A stretch of DNA of 64,000 bases from Betaproteobacteria bacterium (GCA_013289985.1 JABCYW010000001.1:205772-269771), one strand, 5' to 3'. Shown: positions 46,755 to 55,889, counted from the first letter of the stretch. Numbers and translations are program-made. Notes: generated by a model from the sequence alone, not told the origin.

Positions 46755-48626
46755 TCAGCCCAGCGCGGCCGCGATGCGATCCCTGGTCGTGCGAAGCTGC
46801 GCCGGCAGGTGGTACGCGAGCGTCGCGAACAACTCGTCGTGCATGGTCAGCTCCTGCTGCCACGCGGCCTTGTCCACCCCGATCACGCTGTCGAACTGGG
46901 CGCGGCTGAAGGCCAGGCCGTTCCAGTTCAGGTCCTCGTAGCGCGGGCTGGTGCCGAACACGTTCTCGCTGCCGTGCGCGGTGCCGTCGATGCGGCCCAG
47001 CATCCACTCCATCACGCGCATGTTCTCGCCGTAGCCGGGCCACACGAACTTGCCGTCGGCGCCCTTGCGGAACCAGTTCACGCAGTAGATGGCCGGCAGC
47101 TTCGCGCCGAGCTTCTCCAGCTTCTCGCCCACATTGAGCCAGTGCTGGAAGTAGTCGCTCATGTTGTAGCCGGTGAAGGGCAGCATCGCGAACGGGTCGC
47201 GGCGCACCACGCCCTGCTGGCCGACGGCCGCGGCGGTGGTCTCGGAGCCCATGGTGGCGGCCATGTAGACGCCGTCCACCCAGTCGCGCGCCTCGGTCAC
47301 CAGCGGCACCGTGGTGGAGCGGCGGCCGCCGAAGATGAACGCGTCGATGGCCACGCCCTTCGGGTCGTCCCAGGCCGGGTCGAGCGCCGGGTTGTTGGTG
47401 GCGGCCACGGTGAAGCGGGCGTTCGGATGCGCGGCCTTGGCGCCGGTTTCCCTGGCGATGGCCGGCGTCCAGTCCTTGCCCTGCCAGTCGATGCAGTGCG
47501 CGGGCGCCTCGCCCATGCCTTCCCACCACACGTCGCCGTCGTCGGTGAGCGCGACGTTGGTGAAGATGGTGTCCCTGGTGAGGCTGGCCATGCAGTTCGG
47601 GTTGGTCTGCTCGTTGGTGCCCGGGGCGACGCCGAAGTAGCCGGCCTCCGGGTTGATGGCCATCAGGCGGCCGTCGGCGCTGGGCTTGATCCAGGCGATG
47701 TCGTCGCCGATGGTGGTGACCTTCCAGCCGGGCATGCCCGACGGCGGGATCAGCATCGCGAAGTTGGTCTTGCCGCAGGCGCTGGGGAACGCGGCCGCGA
47801 TGTGGCGCTTGACGCCTTGCGGATTGGTGACGCCCAGGATCAGCATGTGCTCGGCCAGCCAGCCCTCGTCGCGCCCCATGTTGGAGGCGATGCGCAGCGC
47901 GAAGCACTTCTTGCCCAGCAGCGCGTTGCCGCCGTAGCCCGAGCCGTAGCTCCAGATCTCGCGCGTCTCGGGGTAGTGGACGATGTACTTGGTCTTGTTG
48001 CAGGGCCAGGCCACGTCCTTCTGGCCGGCTTCCAGCGGCGCGCCCACGGTGTGCACGCAGGGCACGAAGTCGCCGTCGCTGCCCAGCTGTTCCAGCGCGC
48101 CGCGGCCCATGCGGGTCATCAGGCGCATGTTGACGGCCACGTACGGGCTGTCGGACAGCTCCACGCCGATGTGCGAGATGGGCGAGCCCAGCGGGCCCAT
48201 CGAGAACGGCACCACGTACATCGTGCGGCCGCGCATCGAGCCGGCGAACAGCGCGGGCGTGCCGTCGGCCTGGCCGTCCTGCAGCAGCGCGCGCATCGCG
48301 GCGGGCGATTCCCAGTTGTTGGTGGGGCCGGCCGATTCCTTGCGCTCGCTGCAGATGAAGGTGCGGTCCTCCACGCGCGCCACGTCCGACGGGTCGCTGC
48401 AGGCCAGGTAGCTGTTGGCGCGCCTGGCGGGGTTCAGCCGCTTGAAGGTGCCGCCGGCAACGAGCTGCTCGCACAGCCGGTCGTATTCGGCCTCGGTGCC
48501 GTCGCACCAGTAGACGTCGGCGGCCTGCGTCAGCGCGGCGATCTGCGCGACCCAGGAGACGAGGCGGTCGTGCTTGACGTAGGCGGGCACGTTCAGGCGC
48601 AACCCTTCCATGGCGGGACGGTTCAT
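46755..48626 (-). CDS. pckG: GTP-dependent phosphoenolpyruvate carboxykinase
   Basis: A 623-residue enzyme converting oxaloacetate and GTP to phosphoenolpyruvate in gluconeogenesis. The kinase loop is [13 protein letters not shown], with [16 protein letters not shown] near the N-terminus and [10 protein letters not shown] for metal binding. The GTP form is the usual one in Burkholderiales. A large hairpin lies in its 5' untranslated region at 48658-48714. Confidence 0.97.
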   Translation of the reverse strand: MNRPAMEGLRLNVPAYVKHDRLVSWVAQIAALTQAADVYWCDGTEAEYDRLCEQLVAGGTFKRLNPARRANSYLACSDPSDVARVEDRTFICSERKESAGPTNNWESPAAMRALLQDGQADGTPALFAGSMRGRTMYVVPFSMGPLGSPISHIGVELSDSPYVAVNMRLMTRMGRGALEQLGSDGDFVPCVHTVGAPLEAGQKDVAWPCNKTKYIVHYPETREIWSYGSGYGGNALLGKKCFALRIASNMGRDEGWLAEHMLILGVTNPQGVKRHIAAAFPSACGKTNFAMLIPPSGMPGWKVTTIGDDIAWIKPSADGRLMAINPEAGYFGVAPGTNEQTNPNCMASLTRDTIFTNVALTDDGDVWWEGMGEAPAHCIDWQGKDWTPAIARETGAKAAHPNARFTVAATNNPALDPAWDDPKGVAIDAFIFGGRRSTTVPLVTEARDWVDGVYMAATMGSETTAAAVGQQGVVRRDPFAMLPFTGYNMSDYFQHWLNVGEKLEKLGAKLPAIYCVNWFRKGADGKFVWPGYGENMRVMEWMLGRIDGTAHGSENVFGTSPRYEDLNWNGLAFSRAQFDSVIGVDKAAWQQELTMHDELFATLAYHLPAQLRTTRDRIAAALG

Positions 48627-48657
48627 GAGGAGACTCCAATCACAAGGTTCAAAGACA

Positions 48658-48714
48658 AGATTGGGCGAACCTCGCTGCCACGGGCCGTTCCGTGGCGCGG
48701 GGCTCGCCCAATCT
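48658..48714 (-). promoter_or_regulatory. large hairpin in the 5' untranslated region of pckG
   Basis: An outer 11-bp perfect stem (AGATTGGGCGA with TCGCCCAATCT) encloses an inner 7-bp stem (GCCACGG with CCGTGGC). It ends 32 bases before the pckG start, so it would be in the leader RNA. It has no T tract. It could be a protein-binding or metabolite-sensing element; no known riboswitch was recognised. Confidence 0.55.
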
Positions 48715-49425
48715 CGCGGCGCCCGTTACAACCGTACCCGCGTCCGCTGGGCCGGCGAACGGGAGTTACACCGAGAAACCTATCAAAGCTAGGTGTTAAC
48801 CCCCTAATAGCGGGGTCTTTGGCGTCCCCCACAGTGTAATTGCGCCGTAACCGGCGGGCCCGGCGGCGTCATGCATTTCCGGAATGGATCAATGCACGCG
48901 AGCGGGCTCGCGTGCGCAAAGTCACGCCGCCCGGCTTGCCTCACACGAGGACTGTCGAAAACCACTCAAGTCTGAACTTTGTTCATTCAACTCTGAACTT
49001 TTCAGTGATGGCGACCGGTAGGTTGAACGCTAGGTGATTGCTGCGCGCTAGGTTCGAGAGCTTGAGTTTGTGCAGCAAAAGCCGTTTCTCGCGAGGGCGC
49101 CGGTCGGGCTGCTGCCAGAGTTAGGGCTCCCGGCATGAACGCACAGCGAGTCCGTCAGTTGCTCTCGGAAATGCCAGGCGCACGGGCATGAAATATCCGC
49201 TTGGCGGCGGACTCGCGGAACTCATCGGGTCGACGTTAGTGGATGATGCGCGCAAGCGCGCCTGTTAGCTGGCACACATACAGCGATTGCTATCCACCGT
49301 TGGACCGCCGGGGACCATTCCTTCCACCACCAGAACTGGCGGGTGGGCCGGGGCTTTCGCGAAGCTCCCCCAAGAGCTCGCTTGGCAGCGGAGAGCAGAA
49401 AGCCCCGGGGGTTGTGCTCAGGCGG
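48715..49425. other. gene-free stretch at the left edge of the island
   Basis: About 700 bp with no convincing gene. It begins with the pckG promoter side and a small hairpin (ACCCC-N8-GGGGT near 48800). It contains two tandem 21-bp units at 48966-49007 and a possible stem of GGGGCTTT and AAAGCCCC arms at 49353-49409. A fragment reading as two overlapping frames at 49136-49265 (MNAQRVRQLLSEMPGARA, then KYPLGGGLAELIGSTLVDD) may be the remnant of a lost gene. Confidence 0.45.
48966..49007. repeat. two tandem 21-bp units
   Basis: Two consecutive 21-bp units, each carrying the shared core TCTGAACTTT, lie head to tail. The period of two helical turns is seen at ends of IS21-type elements and at multi-site operators. 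No transposase is nearby. Confidence 0.5.
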
Positions 49426-49722
49426 TTAGGGCATCGGCGTCACGTCCTTGACGATCTGCTTGCCGACGGTCTTCTCGGCGACGCGCAGGTCGTAGGTGCT
49501 CTGCAGATTCATCCAGCCCTCGGCCTCGCTACCGAAGAGCTGCTGCAGGCGCAGGGCGGTGTCGGCCGTCACTCCGCGCTCGGCCTTGACGATGCCGTTC
49601 ACGCGCGAGGTTGGCACGCCCAGCATCTTGGCGAGCGCGGTCTCGCTCAGGCCTAAGGGCTTCATGTAGTCCTCCAGGAGGATCTCGCCTGGATGAACCG
49701 GGCGCATGCCGTTCTTCATCAT
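49426..49722 (-). CDS. higA: HigA-family addiction module antitoxin, orphan
   Basis: A 98-residue Xre-type antitoxin. GMRPVHPGEILLEDYM is the HigA signature, and LSETALAKMLGVPTSRVNGIVKAERG is the helix-turn-helix. The HigB toxin that normally precedes it is not in the 314 bp upstream. It may act on a toxin elsewhere or be a decayed module. Confidence 0.92.
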   Translation of the reverse strand: MMKNGMRPVHPGEILLEDYMKPLGLSETALAKMLGVPTSRVNGIVKAERGVTADTALRLQQLFGSEAEGWMNLQSTYDLRVAEKTVGKQIVKDVTPMP

Positions 49723-50036
49723 TTCGCAATCTCCCTTCTAGGTAACTGCGGGGGGGCTCTGGGTAGCCGCCAGCGTGAGTCATGTGAAAAGCATGGGACT
49801 GCAAAACGGCGCAAGCGGTCGTCTGGGCCGGTTCGATCAACGACGGCAAGCGCTGCTTTGCTGCCTCCTGCTGAGCGAGAGGAGGATGGTGAGCTATATG
49901 CACGCCAACCTGGAGAATATACAAGGCAGCCACCGAGGCAACTTCATGAGATCGCCTCGCATGCCAAAACGTTCGCGCGTTGTCGACGAACTCGCATCGA
50001 AGCGAATGCTGTACGCGACGACACCAAGGGAACCAA
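49723..50036. other. gene-free stretch between higA and the HExxH gene
   Basis: 314 bp with no coding frame that I accept. I looked here for HigB and found no match to its conserved ending. Parts (49800-49890) resemble decayed repeat sequence. Confidence 0.4.
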
Positions 50037-51449
50037 ATGGAAAACGAACTTGCGGCTTACGTCTCTCTTGCGTCATATCTGCCTGACAGCCAGCTCATCA
50101 CGTTAGGCCCGGAATTCGCGGCGTGGACTGATCAAAGCAATCCTGACCGAGAACGGGCGTTGCCACCGCAGCGCTTCGCGACCTTCTTCCATGAGTGGAT
50201 TCACTATTTGCACAACGTATCGACGATCCACGGCCTATCAGCCTTTGCAAATCTAGTGCATCTATGGACTGAATTTAGATCGACGATTGGAAGCGATGGC
50301 CTGAGCCGCGGCGGTACCTCACTCTCCGCTGAAGCACAAAGCAGGGTGCGACAGAAGCTGGTTCTGTTAGGCGGCCTACGCCGCTCCAAGAGAAACGTCG
50401 TTCCCGCAAACGTGACGGAGTCACAACTTTCCATCGAATCTACTCATACGCGATGGGATCCAATTCCCGAGCACGATGCGAGAACCTGGACGATCGTTTG
50501 CGTCGCGCGCAGGCGTGTCGAAGAGGGCGACCCTACCGGCTACCGGTTGGAGATCGGCGCCCACGAAATCCTTGAGTCCGTGGCGTTCATGTTGGAGGGC
50601 AGTCTCGCAAAACTTCTGAACACAATGGTGGAGGATGCTCCAATCGCGCCGTATTGCCTACTGAGACTGTTGGCAGCGCATGTTTCGCCGGCCTTAGACG
50701 ATCGAGAGGTGCTCATTTGCGGTCTCGCCTCGTTGCAAGGAACAAGCCCAGCTGAGGGGCTGGTCGCGATCCTTCGACTTGCCCAAGAAAGGAAGAGCGC
50801 TGGCGAGGACGTGCTTCACTTCCTAGAGGAAGCGCAGGCTGCGGATTTGATAGCAGGCAAGGAAACAGCTGAGTCGTGGCTAAAGGAGGTTGAAGCGGTC
50901 TTTCCTCTCAACGAACCCATGGGGCATGCTGTAAAGGAAACCACGCAAACCATAAGACGCAATCTGGAGAAGCGTCGTCGGTCTCCGTTTTTTGAGCTGT
51001 CCCTGATCGAACTTATCGCAAAGAATGGTGCCGCGATGGACGAGATTCTGAAGGAATTCGGAGCGTGCGGAATCCTTCAGAAGCAGCCTGGCTTCGAAGA
51101 AGATATTGAACGCGACCGTATCTATGAGTTCGCCGTCAGTCGCGGAGCTGACATGGAGCTCTCCCACGGTCGGCGGATCATGCATTTCGCGTTCCGCTTC
51201 CTCTACTTGCACTTCTTCGGGGACGGGACGCTTCGCGCCACGTCAACGATTCCTGTGGGCTCGGGCAGTAGATGCCCGGCGTACACGGCGTGTACGCTGG
51301 CCCCGAGGATTGGTACACCCGAGATTTGCGCGGAGGAGCCGTGGCTAAATACCAAAACGGAGAACATAGGTTCCTGCTGGTACGCGGACGCCGTGTGTAG
51401 AGTCGCGCCTCGCGAAATTGCCGGCCCGCTCTATTGGGGTGATGCGTAG
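50037..51449 (+). CDS. hypothetical protein with HExxH motif
   Basis: A 470-residue island protein. H52-E53-W54-I55-H56 within FFHEWIHYLHNVS forms a zincin-type HExxH, and H176-E177-ILE-180 in AHEILESVAF could supply a third ligand. This is suggestive of a zinc peptidase but unproven. The C-terminal part has a cluster of cysteines (SRCPAYTACTLAP and later GSCWYADAVC). The start MENELAAY is preceded by AAGGGA. Codon use and GC are lower than in the chromosome to the left. Confidence 0.72.
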   Translation: MENELAAYVSLASYLPDSQLITLGPEFAAWTDQSNPDRERALPPQRFATFFHEWIHYLHNVSTIHGLSAFANLVHLWTEFRSTIGSDGLSRGGTSLSAEAQSRVRQKLVLLGGLRRSKRNVVPANVTESQLSIESTHTRWDPIPEHDARTWTIVCVARRRVEEGDPTGYRLEIGAHEILESVAFMLEGSLAKLLNTMVEDAPIAPYCLLRLLAAHVSPALDDREVLICGLASLQGTSPAEGLVAILRLAQERKSAGEDVLHFLEEAQAADLIAGKETAESWLKEVEAVFPLNEPMGHAVKETTQTIRRNLEKRRRSPFFELSLIELIAKNGAAMDEILKEFGACGILQKQPGFEEDIERDRIYEFAVSRGADMELSHGRRIMHFAFRFLYLHFFGDGTLRATSTIPVGSGSRCPAYTACTLAPRIGTPEICAEEPWLNTKTENIGSCWYADAVCRVAPREIAGPLYWGDA

Positions 51450-51773
51450 AACAGAGGCGCGGAGCGACCCTTTGCAGCGTCTGCTGCCTTGAGTGCCTCC
51501 ATGCCGCATGTCGGCACGCCAGCCAACAACTGCCGCACGATGCGAGTGTAAGAAGATCAGCGGGCGGCGCTGTGCGTACCTGTCCATGGACTAGGCGGAA
51601 CGCGCGCATCTGTACGGCCGCATGGATCCTAGCGTTGCGGTACGTCTTCACCTGTGTCGCCAGCCTGTCCGCCGCCAAGCGGCAGAAGGCATACTGGGGT
51701 AGCTGTCGCGCAACTTTCGCCTACCCGAATCGCCGACGCTTGATCGCGGGACTGCAGTAGGAACGGAGAGACC
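51450..51773. other. gene-free stretch carrying decayed repeat A
   Basis: 324 bp without an accepted gene. Positions 51468-51560 contain the repeat shared with 52727-52815. A short putative promoter for the following gene lies near 51730. Confidence 0.4.
51468..51560. repeat. dispersed decayed repeat, copy A
   Basis: The core TTTGCAGCGTCTGCTGCCTT and the following ~25 bases match copy B at 52732 in about 37 of 42 positions, and an AGAAG-TCAG match follows ~50 bases later. Similar sequences are common between genes in Burkholderiales accessory regions. Confidence 0.6.
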
Positions 51774-52256
51774 ATGCCAAAAGCGCACGTGATCATCGGC
51801 GCCCCAGACACCCGCAAGAGCTCATTGATGCGATGTCTGACCGGCGTGCGGATCTCTGGGGTACTCGAGATACGTCTCGTGAGCGGTAGGCAGATCGACG
51901 TGTACTGCCGCCCTGGCTCCCTCCAAGAGGGCAATGCGCCTCTCAGCCCGGCCGATTTCATCAGCATGATCGGCGCTATGACGCCCATCCCTTCCGACCT
52001 TCTCATTGCGTTGCGCGTCGCCCCCCGCATATGGAAGGGCACTCTGCTGCCCGGTGCCGCCGGGTATCTGAGCGCCTTCAGGGCCCAGCCGGGCTGGACC
52101 GTCAGAAGCGTCGCGCTGCTGGGCACCGGCGCCTCGGTACTGGCTACCGGAGGTGCGCTCCCGGCGGCAACAAGACTGGCAACCGCGCCAGCGAGCGCAG
52201 CGAATCCTGCAAACGAGACGGCATCAACTGTGCGGAGCGCGTGGGGATGGCGCTAA
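51774..52256 (+). CDS. hypothetical protein with degenerate P-loop
   Basis: A 160-residue protein that starts MPKAHVIIGAPDTRKSSLMR, resembling a Walker A motif in which the usual second glycine before the lysine is arginine. The middle looks like a small-GTPase-like core truncated after the second strand, and the C-terminal third is a low-complexity Ala/Thr region. It may be a decayed or truncated NTP-binding protein. GTP or ATP binding is unlikely without the glycine. Confidence 0.6.
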   Translation: MPKAHVIIGAPDTRKSSLMRCLTGVRISGVLEIRLVSGRQIDVYCRPGSLQEGNAPLSPADFISMIGAMTPIPSDLLIALRVAPRIWKGTLLPGAAGYLSAFRAQPGWTVRSVALLGTGASVLATGGALPAATRLATAPASAANPANETASTVRSAWGWR

Positions 52257-52289
52257 ATTGAAGCATCCGCGGGGAGAAGCCAAAGAGGA

Positions 52290-52622
52290 GTGTCATGGAC
52301 CAGATTCGTACCGTACTTTGGACCGCCATCCGCGCACACCCCACCGAATGCCGAAGCTGTGCAGCGTCAAGGGCAGACAAACTTGATAATTTCGTGGACG
52401 TTGCCGACCGAGGAGCGTCCGAATCGGCAGTCGCGCGAGATCTCTGTGCGATTCGATCGCGCTGTTTCGCGAGTCATGGAAGCATCGGATGACGCGCGGC
52501 AACGCCTTGTCGCCGAACGCGTTGCAGCATTCGTCAGGCGCGTGCTCGTGGCTAGTAGATACGATCCGCTCGAAGAGCTGCCGTCGCTCATCATCGAGGT
52601 TGACGATCGCGCGCTTGAATAG
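52290..52622 (+). CDS. hypothetical protein, 110 aa
   Basis: The frame from GTG 52290 contains ISWTLPTEERPNRQSREISV and a helical C-terminal half ending SLIIEVDDRALE, which reads like a real compact domain. The ribosome-binding site AGGAG (52285-52289) touches this GTG and better suits an ATG at 52295 in another frame that gives a 65-residue product. Either the start differs or a frameshift separates the ribosome-binding site from the frame. No family recognised. Confidence 0.45.
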   Translation: MSWTRFVPYFGPPSAHTPPNAEAVQRQGQTNLIISWTLPTEERPNRQSREISVRFDRAVSRVMEASDDARQRLVAERVAAFVRRVLVASRYDPLEELPSLIIEVDDRALE

Positions 52623-52914
52623 CGCCCTTGAGGTTGGGCTGGACTGCGGACGATGGGCAGCCGACGCTGAACCACCTACCAACTGGCGGCGCGCCCTTGC
52701 GCCACGTGGGCAGCAGCTTTGCAACGGCTGCTGCCTTGAACGCCTCCGTGCCGCATGTCGGCTCACTGGGCAACAGCGGCCGGGCGATGCCGGCGTCAGA
52801 AGGTCAGGAGGCGCACTGCATTCCTGTCGCTGGTGGCCGTTGCCCGCTGGCTAGGTTGGTTAGGCTTGTGCCGTTCCGGCATGATCAACACGCCCAAATC
52901 GTCCTCTGGACGAT
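52623..52914. other. gene-free stretch carrying decayed repeat B
   Basis: 292 bp without an accepted gene. The repeat at 52727-52815 fills much of it. A promoter for the following small frame may lie near 52880. Confidence 0.4.
52727..52815. repeat. dispersed decayed repeat, copy B
   Basis: Begins GCAGCTTTGCAACGGCTGCT and shares the TGCCGCATGTCGGC core with copy A at 51511. Both copies follow island genes. Confidence 0.6.
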
Positions 52915-53052
52915 ATGAAACCTGACCGTCTCGCTCACCGCCCCGAGATCCTCGATCAGAGCGCGAAGCTGTGCGCCGACCTCATCGTCTCGAACATCCG
53001 CCGAGGATCAATTCCGGACTGGACGGTGTTCGACATCGAAGCCGAATCCTGA
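52915..53052 (+). CDS. small protein, 45 aa, upstream of the HEPN-like gene
   Basis: The frame MKPDRLAHRPEILDQSAKLC continues to SIPDWTVFDIEAES and stops 25 bases before the DUF4209 gene. The composition and the spacing suggest a real small protein, perhaps a partner of the large downstream protein. The ribosome-binding site is weak (GACGAT). No family recognised. Confidence 0.5.
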   Translation: MKPDRLAHRPEILDQSAKLCADLIVSNIRRGSIPDWTVFDIEAES

Positions 53053-53077
53053 ACGTCGTCAACGCAAAATCGCAGCC

Positions 53078-54901
53078 ATGCCGATTGAACTACCCAACGA
53101 AGTCTCTCGACGACTATCCGAGTTCGAGGCGGTCGGCGCGCCGTTGAACGCGATCGAGCTCGCCGGCCAGCTCCATGCCGCGGCGGGGCCTGACGAGGCA
53201 TTGACGGAAGAGCAGCGGCGGGGCTGCTTGGCGGAGATCGCGAGCCTTCGTTTCATGGTCGCACGCGGAACAGACACGGAGCCGTGGGGAATCTATTTCA
53301 AACCGCTCGGCACTTTCGTCGACAACGCGGGAGTGCCGCGCCATGGACCTGACGCGCGCTGGATGGACGCCGAGATCATCGAATACTGGAAGACGCGTGC
53401 TGCCTCGTGCCCACACGCAGCGTTGCGCGCGCGATATGCGGACTTGGCGCGCGAGATTGGCGACCTGTGGAATCGTGATCATCCGCAATCGAAAGTCGAC
53501 AAGCCGAGGGCCCTCTCTCAGCTCACCGCGAACTCCTACATCGACGCTGTGGACGCAAGCCTCGCGAAAGACGCATACGTATCGTGGCAGTGGCTCGAAC
53601 GGGCGTTGACCATCGCGGCAACGATCAAGGATCCGCAACTGATCGAGCGCGCGAAGAAGGCGGCGCTCGAGTTCCAGCGAGCGAGAGACGAGGCCGGCGA
53701 GTCGGGCCTATGGTGGCGGCTTGACGACGTCATGGCAGGGGCGAAGGGTGTCGCTTGGACGGACGCCGAGAAGGCGGAAGTCTGTGATCTCCTGCGGAAG
53801 CGCTTGGCGCTCGCGTCCGACATCGCCAGCAAGGAGTTCGATCCGCACGCCGCGACCGGCGCCGCCGACCGGCTGGCCCGGTGGGTCGACTCGGCCGAGA
53901 AAATCTCGGCACTTAGGACGGCTGGCGGAGCGTTCGAGGCGATGGCCGCGAACGCGAACGCGCTGGTCGCGACGGCGTGGCTCGAGGAACTGAGCCGCCG
54001 CTACCGGGACGCGAAGCTGGACGCCGACGCCAATCGGGTGGACGGCGTCATCCGAGCCCGGGCCGACGAAGCGGTCGCCTCGATGAAGAAGACCTCCACG
54101 AGCATCGAGATTCCACCAGAGGAGATGCAGTCTTGGCTCGACGAGATCGTTCAAGGCCCACTGCCGCACGGGCTCGCTCGCATCGCCTTCGCTCTGCTCA
54201 ACGATCCGAAGAAGATGGAGGAGCAGATCAAGACGATGGCTTTGGACACGCCAATCCATGCGCGGATGAACATCTCGATCACGGGCTTCCAAGGATTCAC
54301 GGCCGCTGTGATTGGTTCGATCGACGACGACATGCCAGGCCGGCTGCTGCACCAGCTCGCGGACATCATCTCGATGTCCGGGCCTTTCCTGCACCAGGCG
54401 CTCGCGCGGGCGACTGTGGATTACTCGCTCGACCCGGAAGGGTGGATGGCCTACTTCGCGACCAGTCCGCTCTTCCCCGCCGCATCCCACGGGATGTTGC
54501 GGGTAGGCATCGATGCGTGGATCGGCGGCGACTACGTGAAAGCTGTGCACGTCTTGGTTCCGCAGGTCGAGGCCGCGCTGCGCGAGTCCCTGATCGCCAT
54601 GGGCGAGTCGCCCATGCGGCCGGCGAAGACCGGCGGCGGCTTCGAGGCGATCGGCATGGGCGCGATCCTGAACCACGACGTTTTTAGGGCCCGCATACCA
54701 CCAGCCATCCGTTGGCACCTCCGCGCGCTATACAGCGATCCGCGCGGGATCAACCTGCGAAACAAGCTTGCCCACGGACATGCCGGAGCGAACCTGCTGG
54801 GTCTCGGAATCGCGAACTGGGTGATCCACTCGCTGGTGACGATCCGAGCGTTCGGTCTCGCATCGCCTCAGGAACCGACGGCGGCGCCACCGGCACCGTA
54901 G
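53078..54901 (+). CDS. DUF4209-type protein with HEPN-like RNxxxHG motif
   Basis: A 607-residue protein. The C-terminal motif LRNKLAHG (R561, H566) matches the RNxxxHG sequence of DUF4209 and the Rx4-6H pattern of HEPN ribonucleases. The long N-terminal part is alpha-helical with no clear enzyme motif. HEPN proteins commonly act as toxins or antiviral RNases; that role here is inferred from motif and neighbours. A 45-aa frame lies just upstream. GC is slightly below the chromosome. Confidence 0.8.
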   Translation: MPIELPNEVSRRLSEFEAVGAPLNAIELAGQLHAAAGPDEALTEEQRRGCLAEIASLRFMVARGTDTEPWGIYFKPLGTFVDNAGVPRHGPDARWMDAEIIEYWKTRAASCPHAALRARYADLAREIGDLWNRDHPQSKVDKPRALSQLTANSYIDAVDASLAKDAYVSWQWLERALTIAATIKDPQLIERAKKAALEFQRARDEAGESGLWWRLDDVMAGAKGVAWTDAEKAEVCDLLRKRLALASDIASKEFDPHAATGAADRLARWVDSAEKISALRTAGGAFEAMAANANALVATAWLEELSRRYRDAKLDADANRVDGVIRARADEAVASMKKTSTSIEIPPEEMQSWLDEIVQGPLPHGLARIAFALLNDPKKMEEQIKTMALDTPIHARMNISITGFQGFTAAVIGSIDDDMPGRLLHQLADIISMSGPFLHQALARATVDYSLDPEGWMAYFATSPLFPAASHGMLRVGIDAWIGGDYVKAVHVLVPQVEAALRESLIAMGESPMRPAKTGGGFEAIGMGAILNHDVFRARIPPAIRWHLRALYSDPRGINLRNKLAHGHAGANLLGLGIANWVIHSLVTIRAFGLASPQEPTAAPPAP

Positions 54902-54954
54902 CCGACGGGTCGCCTCCGCGAGAAACCCGCTCGATGCCCCCGGAGTTCACTCAC

Positions 54955-55239
54955 TCACTTGCGCGGCAGCGCGAGCAGGTTGTCGGTCCAGATGCCGTCG
55001 GCGTAGGTGCGCAGGTAGTCGTTCTGGGAGAGAACCGCCTTATTCACCGCGACGCGTCCGACAGGCGTCTGTCCGCCCAGCAAGGTGGTCTGCGTGTAGA
55101 AAGAGTTGATGTTGTAGAAGATGTCCGACACGCCATCGAAGCGCGTCTTCATCCCGAACGATCCGAAGATGTGGGTGATGTGCTCGTGGCGGGTGCCGCC
55201 GTCGGACATGCGGATTGCGGTGATCTGGTAGTTGGCCAT
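54955..55239 (-). CDS. DUF3892 domain protein
   Basis: A 94-residue protein; YQITAIRMSDGGTRHEHITHI is the DUF3892 start. Function unknown. Upstream, at 55278-55312, lies the conserved promoter-like motif also found before the sigma-like gene and DUF2188. A ribosome-binding site CAGGAG precedes the ATG. Confidence 0.88.
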   Translation of the reverse strand: MANYQITAIRMSDGGTRHEHITHIFGSFGMKTRFDGVSDIFYNINSFYTQTTLLGGQTPVGRVAVNKAVLSQNDYLRTYADGIWTDNLLALPRK

Positions 55240-55277
55240 GCTGCGAAGCTCCTGTCACGGCTTGATTGCCGCTCACT

Positions 55278-55312
55278 CATATATGCGGAGCTCAGCAGAA
55301 AACCGGACATCG
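55278..55312 (-). promoter_or_regulatory. island promoter motif, copy 1 (DUF3892 gene)
   Basis: Read on the minus strand: GTCCGGTTTTC, twelve bases, then CATATATGA. The spacing is identical in the copies at 56152 and 56192. It lies 39 bases upstream of the DUF3892 start, suiting a promoter with upstream and -10-like blocks. Confidence 0.7.
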
Positions 55313-55333
55313 TTGGAGCCGTTCCCGGGTGAC

Positions 55334-55831
55334 TCAGTGGTTGCCGATAGGCGCCGCCGCCGCGGCGCTCGCGCCCGCGCGCTGCGCCGCCAGCTTCATC
55401 TGAGCGACGAACACCAAGTTGATGCGCACCTTCTGCGCTCGCTGTCTCGTGGATAGCCTCCGCTTCCGCATCACGTTCGTGTAGAAGTCCCGCTCCCACT
55501 CGTCGATCCAGCCCTTCTCGAATGCGTGCGAGATCGCCTCGGCGTTGAGCGAGCGCCCGGCGTCCGCGCTAACGCGCTTGCCAGCCTGGAAGATCAAATC
55601 CGAGGGCAGCCCGATGAACTTCTTGACGCAGCAGTTCCCCACCGTGGCGAAGACCCTGTTGGTTCGGTTGCGGAGGATGCACAGCTCGATGATCGGGTTG
55701 TGTCCGCAAAGGCACGTGTCGGGCTCGTCGGATTCATAGACCTCATGAAGCGTCCACTCCATTCGAGCTTCGTCCCACGTCCCGGCGGACGACCGGTCGA
55801 TGATTTCTCTCGTCAACTTGAACTCGGACAT
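55334..55831 (-). CDS. hypothetical protein with cysteine/histidine cluster
   Basis: A 165-residue protein. CLCGHNPIIELC, followed by VGNCCVKKF, gives five cysteines and a histidine arranged as in zinc-binding domains. C-terminal half basic. The start MSEFKLTREII has a GGTGGCAAGAG purine stretch upstream. Similar small zinc-ligand proteins occur in phage and island DNA. Nucleic-acid binding is plausible; function unknown. Confidence 0.7.
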   Translation of the reverse strand: MSEFKLTREIIDRSSAGTWDEARMEWTLHEVYESDEPDTCLCGHNPIIELCILRNRTNRVFATVGNCCVKKFIGLPSDLIFQAGKRVSADAGRSLNAEAISHAFEKGWIDEWERDFYTNVMRKRRLSTRQRAQKVRINLVFVAQMKLAAQRAGASAAAAAPIGNH

Positions 55832-55889
55832 CTCTTGCCACCTCGAATTCAAAAATGTTCGCCGGACGCCCGCGCAGCGGGCGCAGGCT

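Noticed and set aside
48715-49425. Integrase or attachment site at the island border
   Set aside because: No integrase frame, no tRNA and no matching repeat at the right were seen in the window.
49723-50036. Possible HigB toxin upstream of higA
   Set aside because: No frame in the interval shows the conserved HigB core or ending.
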